This document shows positions 59,601 to 64,000 of a stretch of DNA of 64,000 nucleotides, piece after piece. The stretch is from Siphonodentalium dalli (lineage: Eukaryota; Mollusca; Scaphopoda; Gadilida; Siphonodentaliidae). The stretch spans positions 69,109,980-69,173,979 of the forward strand of contig CP136063.1 in the NCBI GenBank assembly GCA_032622095.1. Direction: 5' to 3'. Position 1 is the stretch's first letter, and each line of letters begins with the position of its first letter. The notes under the pieces are model-generated. The model saw nothing but the letters and a program-made list of their open reading frames with translations. It was not told where the DNA came from and ran no database searches. The position numbers were made by a program, and so were the translations under genes.

Positions 59601-60920
59601 CAGCATTAAAGAAACTGTGCCAGTGCATTCTCTAATATATGGGAGTCTCCCATAAGGAGCCTTGCATATATACATGTAAGAGAATGCACTGGCTTACAAG
59701 GCTAAGGTAAATATTGTTAGGCCAATGCATTCGCTTATGTATGTGAGGCTTCCTATGGGAGCCTCACATATATAAGAGAATGCAAATTGACACAGGGTTT
59801 TAAAAAAAATTTCATGAAGCTCTAGTCATGAAAGAGTTATACTACGGTAAATCGAATGAGACATTTTCGACGTCATCGTACATTTCTGCTCTTTATATCA
59901 CAAGATCAAAAGTTATGGCTTCGGTTGGACAGTGAATATGACCTTTCCCAAGAAGAACTATTGGCATTGCTGTAATGTAAGACACTGATGAAGTGGAACA
60001 TTGTGCGTACTAGGCATGGGGGGATATGCATTAAATTCTTGATATTGAAATTAAGCAAGTGGCTGGCAGACAATTAAATTGCGTGCCTAATATTTCCAGG
60101 CCTGCCTGGTTAATTGCCAACACTAATGTTGAACTTACATCATTTTCATCTCCATCAAATGCATCCGAATGCTTCTTGAGCTCATCAACAATTATTTGGA
60201 AAAACGGTTCGTCCCGGCATATCGCTGTCGTCATTTCATCACTTATATCAGAAAAGTTCAATATAGCACAAAGACCATAATGGCATGGGAACCAGTCTTC
60301 TTCAGAATCCCTCCAGCCTTTGTTGTGAATATGTACAAGAATGTTGAATACGGCTTTAATACAACCACTACTAATAATAAGGTTCGAAGCCTCTAATCGG
60401 TAAGAATTTAATTCAGCTAAACTCGCACCCTTCAAGGCAAAATAAGAATTGTAGACAATCTTCAAATTGGTCAAAGTTTCGTCAGAAATAGACACCCCGG
60501 GAACCAGCTCACAAGACGGAAGACAATGACATGCTGCCTCTAATCCAATCAATGTCTCCCTCCTTTTCTCAGCATAGTCTACCTCATCCTTCTTCTCAAC
60601 CACGTCTTCCGGCTTTGACTTATTCTCAATCTTATCGCTCTTTTTAATCTCCAGTTGTTTCTCAGTATTGTTTAAGTTCGTAGCTGGCATTTGCTTATCT
60701 GCCGAGCCAGTTGCAGATGTCTGATCCATTGATACATCTAGCTTCTGGTCTTTTGAGGACTTGGAATCACTTGTTCCTACAGTGTTGTTCACAGCGGACA
60801 TGCTTTCATGATGTTTCTCAAACTCTGATAGAGAGACGTTCCTGTTTACCTCACTGCTTGCTCCATTGCTATTATTGGTTGTACGATTGTTAAATCCATT
60901 AGTGAAGAATTCATGATGAT
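41532..60920 (-). CDS. ARM-TIR-SAM protein gene, partial, 8 internal exons
   Basis: Exons, 5' to 3' on the minus strand: 60920-60139, 59501-59422, 54695-54463, 50708-50589, 49422-49231, 46256-45996, 44368-44121 and 41653-41532. All seven introns are GT-AG and all phases agree, giving an open 678-residue product. Residues 1-130 are low-complexity and rich in S, N, T, K, E and D. Residues about 140-465 are helical armadillo-like repeats. A TIR domain runs from about 485 to 620 and a SAM domain begins near 660. ARM-TIR proteins act as cytosolic innate-immune or NAD-cleaving signalling proteins; SARM1 is the known relative but has the order ARM-SAM-SAM-TIR, so this is not a simple SARM1 orthologue. 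The 5' exon(s) and the rest of the SAM domain were not found. Its biological role is inferred from the domains only. Confidence 0.85.
42463..42610. mobile_element. mariner-type MITE, internally deleted
   Basis: Keeps GTAATGCCCTAATTAATC and the right arm with ATTAATTAGGGCATTACTG. The centre of one arm is lost. Confidence 0.75.
42647..42704. mobile_element. mariner-type MITE, minimal remnant
   Basis: Only the two ends, CAGTGATGCCCTAAAT and ATTTAGGGCATTACTG, remain around a short AT-rich centre. Confidence 0.6.
42740..43810 (-). mobile_element. Inverted diverged copy of the 7.5-9.8 kb element
   Basis: Blocks matching 9640-9800 (GGGTCGTATATAGACTATAT, GCGAGCACTTTTGTCGCA), 8022-8085 (GTTGAAATCGACATGGTAAC) and 7517-7640 (TTCGTTAATT, AATCTTATTTGGTGGGAATA) appear in inverted order. 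Large deletions relative to the other copy. It sits in the intron between exons G and H. Confidence 0.5.
44121..44368 (-). CDS. Exon G: C-terminal half of the TIR domain
   Basis: A 248-bp exon. The acceptor is GTCTATTCCAG and the donor ATG|GTAAAT. Its first two bases (AG) join the final G of the previous exon to form GAG, glutamate 556. Then come AQYAFDRRKLAIPLVMERGY and DGWLGLIVASKLFHDFSG, typical of the later TIR strands and helices. If the donor is not used, the frame runs on to a stop near 44025, which could be an alternative end. Confidence 0.85.
44430..45470. other. Intron sequence without recognised feature
   Basis: Part of the intron between exons F and G. No further exon, RNA gene or repeat was recognised. 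Confidence 0.4.
45478..45590. mobile_element. hAT-type MITE, single hairpin remnant
   Basis: GACATTTGCAGAATGAGGTC and GACCTCATTCTGCTT form one hairpin. The second half of the element is absent. Confidence 0.7.
45764..45988. mobile_element. mariner-type MITE next to the TIR exon donor
   Basis: Ends CAGTAATGCC and GGGCATTACTG, TA at 45762-45763 and 45989-45990. On the gene strand its first base is intron base 8, directly after GTAAATA. Confidence 0.9.
45996..46256 (-). CDS. Exon F: N-terminal half of the TIR domain
   Basis: A 261-bp exon. The acceptor is CTTTCATTCCAG and the donor GCAG|GTAAATA. It encodes the first TIR strand (GHIMISYQW, residues 486-494), helix A, a second strand (GFQVWMDID), the BB-loop region (DEMEGST, 519-525), then VVLICMSQKYKDSPNCRA to residue 555. 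A mariner-type MITE starts at intron base 8. If the intron were kept, the frame would continue about 40 codons through the MITE and then stop. Confidence 0.9.
46370..47320. other. Intron sequence without recognised feature
   Basis: AT-rich part of the intron between exons E and F. No feature supported. Confidence 0.4.
47501..47617. repeat. Palindromic element, about 117 bp
   Basis: The arms TCGTCGCTTAAACTGTTTAT and ATAAACAGTTTAAGCGACGA are exact complements; inner arms with ATCTATTGG and CCAATAGAT continue the pairing. Confidence 0.75.
48086..48242 (+). repeat. Tandem duplication of about 79 bp
   Basis: AGGCTTTATGTAGTCAATAG through TTGATGGAGAGCC occurs twice with very few differences, indicating a recent event. 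Confidence 0.85.
48297..48751. mobile_element. piggyBac-type MITE, TTAACCCTTTACCCAAC family
   Basis: Inverted orientation relative to 20239 and 60945. TTAACCCTTTACCCAAC and GTTGGGTAAAGGGTTAA mark the ends; two palindromic cores lie inside. The target can be compared with the empty copy near 28880-28900. Confidence 0.9.
48976..49188. mobile_element. mariner-type MITE
   Basis: Ends CAGTAATGCTC and GAGAATTACTG, TA at both sides, full palindrome with the GGCTTGTTGCCATTCATCGG block. It ends 43 bases from the donor of exon E. Confidence 0.9.
49231..49422 (-). CDS. Exon E: last ARM repeat and linker
   Basis: A 192-bp exon. The acceptor is GTTTTATTTCCAG and the donor ATCG|GTATGTG. The split codon T|AT gives Y405, followed by AVEAIWTLSFDDNNKLQIV, a classical ARM helix. 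The end of the exon is a lysine-rich linker to the TIR domain. A mariner-type MITE ends 43 bases into the next intron and a hAT-type MITE lies about 50 bases upstream of the acceptor. Confidence 0.85.
49475..49861. mobile_element. hAT-type double-hairpin MITE, long form
   Basis: Perfect 8-bp duplication CGCATAAT at 49467-49474 and 49862-49869. Hairpins at about 49500-49590 and 49737-49835 with a roughly 145-bp spacer. The ends (CAAGCGTCGATAGTG, CACTATTTCAAGACATG) are diverged from each other. Confidence 0.9.
50366..50570. mobile_element. mariner-type MITE, right end truncated
   Basis: Starts CAGTAATGCCC after TA. The right arm stops at TTATTTAGGG before the last bases. It lies about 19 bases from the donor of exon D. 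Confidence 0.85.
50589..50708 (-). CDS. Exon D: ARM repeat
   Basis: A 120-bp exon in phase 2-in, 1-out. The acceptor is ATTTTATTTTTCAG; the donor T|GTAGAA is weaker than its neighbours. It encodes ISRLARNDTNKKALVDLGAL and PLLLRLSTS, a clear ARM-repeat pattern. A mariner-type MITE remnant begins about 19 bases into the following intron, so unspliced transcript would read into the MITE. Confidence 0.75.
51261..51491. mobile_element. piggyBac-type MITE, TTAACCCTTTGAGTGCCAGG family
   Basis: The ends TTAACCCTTTGAGTGCCAGG and CCTGGCACTCAAAGGGTTAA are exact complements. Only one palindromic core is present, at about 51372-51440. The end sequence resembles known vertebrate piggyBac-type repeats. Confidence 0.9.
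51782..51897. repeat. Palindromic element, about 116 bp
   Basis: The arms CCAGTTTATAGTGGAATTTA and TAAATTCCGCTATAAACTGG pair with one mismatch and extend inward through ACAAAACTC and TCCAGTAAATTA. The plus-strand frame 51716-51979 is read-through. Confidence 0.75.
52000..53390. other. Intron sequence; no gene
   Basis: Part of the intron between exons C and D. A weak inverted pair (GCATAATGTCC, GGACATTATCC) lies near 52312-52402. No exon was recognised. Confidence 0.4.
53407..53856. mobile_element. hAT-type double-hairpin MITE, full long form
   Basis: Perfect 8-bp duplication CATAGAGA at 53399-53406 and 53857-53864. The ends CAAGCCTGCAAATAGCGTG and CACGCTATTTGCAGGCTTG are exact complements. 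Two hairpins (about 53433-53530 and 53733-53830) flank a 200-bp spacer. Confidence 0.95.
54121..54250. repeat. Palindromic element, about 130 bp
   Basis: The arms GATTGAACTGGTGATGTGAT and ATTTCACATCACTAGTTCAA pair with few mismatches, then AGGCAGGGAC pairs with GTCCCTGCCT apart from one offset. Confidence 0.65.
54463..54695 (-). CDS. Exon C: ARM repeats
   Basis: A 233-bp exon: one base completing S287, 77 codons, and one base left over. The acceptor is CTTATTTTTCAG and the donor CGTG|GTAAGAG. It encodes helical segments such as LTDILIPYLNSSKEIIVMNS, then LIRRLERALNSKERR and YSCHEIAR, as expected for armadillo-type repeats. Confidence 0.8.
55025..55171. repeat. Palindromic element, about 147 bp
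   Basis: The arms AAGAAATAAATACATTGCAC and GCAGTGTATTTATTTCTT, then TATAGTAGAATT, and AGAAACTGATTGTAGGA with its exact complement TCCTACAATCAGTTTCT. Confidence 0.75.
55723..56780 (+). mobile_element. Helitron-type element (non-autonomous)
   Basis: Begins TCTCATATAT after A at 55722. It ends with the hairpin GCCGCCAGTGGCGGGC, then AACCTG and CTAG at 56777-56780, followed by T. TC start, 3' hairpin about 6 bases before CTRR and insertion between A and T are the Helitron signature. Inside, a roughly 170-bp block (about 55995-56345) is tandemly repeated. No Rep-helicase was recognised. Confidence 0.75.
56781..57085 (+). mobile_element. Second Helitron-type element, head to tail
   Basis: Begins TCTATTATATATTTTGGAAC directly after CTAG of the first element and resembles the first 130 bases of it (GACCGATC, CAAACTT or CAAATTT). 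It ends in GCCCAGATGAAGTCGGGC and CATCAGCTAT, a decayed hairpin plus CTRR end. Confidence 0.6.
57121..57141 (+). repeat. G homopolymer run
   Basis: An uninterrupted G run of about 21 bases. Other long runs are a G run near 43852-43866 and a C run near 24396-24408. Confidence 0.9.
57425..57563. mobile_element. Half mariner MITE fused to a piggyBac MITE end
   Basis: 57425-57533 is one arm of the mariner-type MITE (CAGTAATGCTC to CGCAAAGCTCTC). It is followed directly by 57536-57563, GATCGGCCCCTGGCACTGAA and AGGGTTAA, an end of the piggyBac family seen at 51261. Confidence 0.75.
57570..58840. other. Intron sequence; no gene
   Basis: Part of the intron between exons B and C. No feature supported; the exon-like 57961-58007 was tested and rejected. 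Confidence 0.4.
58843..58985. repeat. Near-perfect 143-bp palindrome
   Basis: 66-bp arms starting AAGGATTAACTGTCATGTGG and ending with its exact complement, with one mismatch noticed, around an 11-base loop. Flanks contain ATAT on both sides, so the target duplication is ambiguous. Confidence 0.9.
59349..59374 (+). repeat. (AAT)n microsatellite
   Basis: About eight AAT units just downstream of the donor of exon B on the gene strand. Confidence 0.9.
59422..59501 (-). CDS. Exon B: ARM-like helix
   Basis: An 80-bp exon between acceptor CTCTTATTTGCAG and donor AG|GTATGA. It enters in phase 0 and leaves two bases (AG) that are completed by T of the next exon to give S287. It encodes KVLYQKMKLVMGIAHNIS and a short acidic tail. 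The join to the exon at 54695 is exact, which argues against any exon in the 4.7 kb between them. Confidence 0.75.
59595..59841. mobile_element. piggyBac-type MITE, degraded
   Basis: Carries two diverged palindromic cores (TGCATTCTCTAATATATG; CAATGCATTCGCTTATGTAT) and the ends GGTGCAGCATTAAAG and AGTCATGAAAGAGTTAT, matching the TTAACCCTTTCATG family. Confidence 0.7.
60139..60920 (-). CDS. Exon A: disordered N-terminal region and first ARM-like helices
   Basis: This exon has 782 bp: 2 leading bases and then 260 codons. The acceptor is TCCTATTTTAG and the donor is GTAAGT after residue D260. Residues 1-130 are polar and repetitive (NNRTTNNSNG, KKSDKIENK). From about 140 the chain becomes helical, with ISSGCIKAVFNILVHIH and LCAILNFSDIS typical of ARM repeats. 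The open frame runs upstream past the acceptor into a piggyBac-type MITE, which is chance read-through. If this were the first coding exon, the first in-frame ATG would be M40; a further upstream coding exon is more likely because the frame is open at the acceptor. Confidence 0.8.
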
Positions 60921-60944
60921 CTAAAATAGGACAAAATGGTTTAT

Positions 60945-61345
60945 TTAACCCTTTACCCAACAGAAGGGCCCTGTGCCAATGCATTCTCTTATATATGCGA
61001 GTCGACCATAGGTCGCCTCGCATATATAAGAGAATGCATTGGCTTAACACATTAAAAATTATAAAATTGTTAAAGAATGTAAGAAAAAATGGTAAAAAGT
61101 GTTAAAAAAAGATTTTTTTTTAGGCCAATGCATTCTCTTATATATGCGAGGCGACCTATGGTCGACTCGCATATATAAGAGAATGCATTGGCACAGGGTA
61201 TAACTGTAACTATCACAATGTGGTCAAAGAGCCGGTTCCAATGATATCCATATTTGTATGGTTTTATTGAGACAGACCCAAGATATTTTAGGCTGTTGAA
61301 GCTTTATTTGGCCGGTTTTGGCCGGTTTGTTGGGTAAAGGGTTAA
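60945..61345. mobile_element. piggyBac-type MITE, TTAACCCTTTACCCAAC family
   Basis: Nearly identical to 20239-20638 along its length. TTAA at 60945-60948 and 61342-61345; two palindromic cores. Its edge is 24 bases from the acceptor of exon A. Confidence 0.9.
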
Positions 61346-61349
61346 CTAT

Positions 61350-61910
61350 ACAAACCATCATCACAGTCTGGGCTACAGTCCTTCCCAGGAGACAGGAGCG
61401 ATGCTCTCGCACCCGTACGCACTCATAATTTTAAATTCAAAGATGTTAAAATTTGCACTCGTCCCTCTTGTCAAAATGCTTATGGTGACTGTAATTGTTG
61501 ATTTAATATTGAACTATTTTAAGGTTTATTTACATCCTTTCCCATCTCGGTTCAATTATGGGCATACTCAAGTGTAACTGGATATAGGTCTATCCCAATA
61601 GGACATTTTGAGAAAAACCCAACTTACGACTATATTATTATGGGTCAAATATTACACCCGTCTTCTGAATTGCAGGAGCAAATAAATGCTCTCGCTCTGT
61701 TTTCCTTGTGGGAATGTCTGGGGCTAGATGTGGGGCAAGCAGGTTCAAACCCGACCTGGGTGAAAATGTAGACCAATATTCAAACTTGATCTAAGTTGAG
61801 GGCTGAGCGAAATCTCAGTGTGCAATTTTAATTGATACATGGCCATTTCAATATAAGAAATGAGAATATTAGTCCAGTGGCTTAGGGTCAAAATTTGTTG
61901 AAATCGTGAC
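61350..61910. other. No gene recognised
   Basis: Upstream side of the gene within the window. No coding exon with supportable splice sites was found here. Confidence 0.4.
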
Positions 61911-61914
61911 AGAC

Positions 61915-62280
61915 CGGTTTAAAGCGTGAAAATTTGCTCATTTGTAGAGTAGGGTGTAAAAGTGGGAGTAGGTACAAAGGTTTTGTCAGATCTGGTGAAG
62001 GCTACATAGGCCTTTGATAACATTGGGAAAGGGTACAAAAGTTTTATGAGATCTGGTGAAGGCAGGGGCGCCGGAAGAGGGGGGGGCAGAGGGATTTTTG
62101 CCACAATGAATTTATGGTTATTTTCCCGAGTTTGCGGAGAAAATGCCCTTTTTTGCGGAAAAGTGCCCTTTTTGTAGGCTCTGCCCCCCCTGCCCTTGGA
62201 TGCTTCCGGCGCCCCTGGGTGAAGGGTACATACTACATAGCCCTTTGGCACAAGTGGGAAATGGTACAAAGGGTACATTA
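61915..62280 (+). repeat. Degenerate repeat of about 75 bp, 3 copies
   Basis: Copies share GGTACAAAGGTTTTGTCAG or its variants, ATCTGGTGAAGG, TACATAG and CCTTTG. A hAT-type MITE has inserted in the second copy. Confidence 0.7.
62063..62217. mobile_element. hAT-type MITE, 155 bp
   Basis: The ends CAGGGGCGCCGGAAG and CTTCCGGCGCCCCTG are exact complements, with a perfect 8-bp duplication GGTGAAGG at 62055-62062 and 62218-62225. CAGGGGCG-type ends are typical of hAT elements. Confidence 0.9.
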
Positions 62281-62281
62281 A

Positions 62282-62335
62282 CGAGAGGCCGATCACGATC
62301 GGCAGATGTTTAACCCATCCCTTGGCGATAGTAAA
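62282..62335 (+). repeat. 54-bp dispersed block
   Basis: Identical or nearly so to 33722-33775 (GAGAGGCCGATCACGATCGG, TTAACCCATCCCTTGGCGAT). The flanks differ after the block. Possibly one end of an unknown element. Confidence 0.7.
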
Positions 62336-62889
62336 TTGTTATAATCAGAATCATAATCTTTTAATGTTGAATTATAGAGTATACTGTTATGATATGAAGT
62401 AGTATATGGCAAATGTACATAATAACCAGTAATAACACAAATTATTGGAATGTATGAGTCAATATAGAAGGGTTAATATAACGTCTAAACTCTAGAGCCT
62501 GTCACCACTATCATAGTATAAGCAGTTCTATTCATGTTGTTGCAAATTGCCATGTGAGATATCAAAATAATATAATTATTTATTTAATGGAAAAGGTTAA
62601 AAGACATGGAATGGGTAAAAGGGGTTAAATCACCTATCTCTGCCCTGTTTGATCCAATGTAGTCCCATCATCCAAGGACTTAGAGAGCTCCATTGGTCTA
62701 GTTAAATAAATTCACATTAAGTTGTGGTTAATAAGATAGCTAAATCAATTTATCCAATAATTCACTAATTTGTGTCTCTTATACAGAGGGAACATATGAG
62801 GGCTATAAATAACTCTCAATAAACCATGTCTTTTTATCTCTCTCACAGAGAAGCTGTGAGGCTGAGGTATTCATTAATTGTAAGTTACT

Positions 62890-63645
62890 TGGGTTATAAT
62901 TGGATAATTCTTAGTTGAAAAAGGGCCATATCTCTGGTATAACAAATTGGATCTAACCCATATTCAAACTCGTTCTGTATTTTGAGTTGAGAAACTCATA
63001 TACCAAATTTGGCTCCTATCAGATGAAAAATGGTTGCTTTATCGAAGTATGTGTGAACTATTTGTCAAAGGACCATAACTCCATTAAAAAACATCCGATC
63101 AAACCCATATTCGAACTCAATCAGTATGTTGGTCTGAGAACCTCATATACCATATTTGGTTACAATCAGATAAAAAATGTTTGAGTTATGGCAGAATTCA
63201 TGAATTCTAAGTCAAAAAAGGGCCATAACTCTGTAAAAAAAACTCGGATCAAACCCATATTCGAACTCGGTCTGTATTTTGGGCCGAGAAACTCACATAC
63301 CAAATTTGGTTCCGATCAGATAAAAAATGTTTGAGTTATGGCAGAATGCGTGAATTCTAAGTCGAAAAAGTTCCATAACTCTGTAAAAAAAAGTCGGATC
63401 AAACCCATATTCGAACTCGATCTGTATTTTGGGCTGAAAACCCCATATACAAAATTTGGTTTTGATAAGGTAGAAAATGTTTGAGTTATCGCATTACACG
63501 TAAAGTGTCTACGGACGGACAGACGGACGGACATACAGACGGACGGACAGGCGGACGGACGGACGGACGAACGGACGGACGAACGACGAGTGGTCAATCC
63601 GGACAACGACACTATGTTTACCATACATGGTATGGGTAAACATAA
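62890..63645 (+). mobile_element. Pearl-like element with hairpin end
   Basis: About four core units of roughly 150 bp contain AAGGGCCATAACTCTGTAAA, GGATCAAACCCATATTCGAA and ATGTTTGAGTTATGGCAGAA. A (GGAC)n stretch (about 63510-63580) and the terminal hairpin TATGTTTACC/GGGTAAACATA at 63613-63644 follow. Confidence 0.8.
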
Positions 63646-64000
63646 AAATGGGAAAGGGTACACTTAGAGGGACCCATGGCCTTTGAACTTTGGTTCATGT
63701 TAAATAAGATAAATTGGAAATGAAATGTTTAAAGTTTCAGTTGAAAATCTGTGTTTTCTGGAATATTTTACATTGCTCTGACATGTCAGGGCATATATTT
63801 CATCTGATTTTGCGAGAATCCAAACATAATTTTTCGCGAGAATCCAGGGTAATTTGCGAGAATATTTACAAGAATCTAGATTTGGATTCTCGCCGAAATA
63901 TAAGCCCTGAATGTAGGCATTCAACTGTTTGTTTATAAAATGGCTGGGACTGTAACAGTAATGTTTACATAACAATGCTTATAACACACAGTATCTCGTC

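Noticed and set aside
60945-61050. Upstream extension of the exon A frame with a start codon at 61050
   Set aside because: The added residues come from the piggyBac MITE, and a good acceptor sits at 60921.
61741-61765. tRNA-like B box (GGTTCAAACCC)
   Set aside because: No matching A box or cloverleaf arms at the right spacing.

Overview
This is eukaryotic nuclear DNA, most likely from a lophotrochozoan and probably a bivalve mollusc. The reasons are a spliced gene of the armadillo (ARM)-TIR-SAM type that is common in these animals, several pearl-type (Helentron-related) repeats typical of bivalves, CR1- and L2-like LINEs, and a very dense load of short palindromic elements. I saw no bacterial gene, tRNA, rRNA or CRISPR array. 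The organism assignment is inference.

Only one host gene could be supported. It lies on the minus strand from about 60.9 kb down to at least 41.5 kb. Eight internal exons join in frame with consistent splice phases and give a 678-residue partial protein: a disordered N-terminal region, armadillo-like helical repeats, a TIR domain, and the beginning of a SAM domain. The true start lies upstream of 60.92 kb and the end of the SAM domain downstream of 41.53 kb; neither was found. The glutamate after the TIR motif SPNCRA, the expected catalytic residue of NAD-cleaving TIR domains, is encoded by a codon split across an intron. All seven introns contain palindromic elements, and several of these lie only 8 to 43 bases from splice sites.

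Region by region: 1-11 kb holds decayed dispersed repeats and small hairpins. 11-14.4 kb holds inverted-repeat elements, a piggyBac-type MITE and a hAT-type MITE. 14.8-16.2 kb is a 16-copy array of an 88-bp unit with a 6-unit higher-order period. 16.2-21.2 kb is a nested composite containing a 1.7-kb foldback element. 21.3-22.5 kb is a Mutator-like element with a perfect 9-bp target duplication. 22.6-24.3 kb is a decayed L2-like LINE. 24.4-32 kb holds piggyBac, mariner and hAT MITEs plus a 75/52-bp minisatellite. 32.8-41.3 kb holds pearl-like arrays around a CR1-like LINE remnant. 41.5-60.9 kb is the gene with repeat-filled introns, including a head-to-tail Helitron pair. 61-64 kb holds a hAT MITE and pearl-like repeats.

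Three element groups (hAT, piggyBac and, in simpler form, mariner) consist almost wholly of hairpins. The hAT and piggyBac types share a plan of two internal hairpins inside the terminal repeats. Transcription of the TIR gene would therefore produce pre-mRNA with many long double-stranded hairpins. Splice joins, terminal repeats and target duplications were read by eye from the sequence. No database search or alignment was run.
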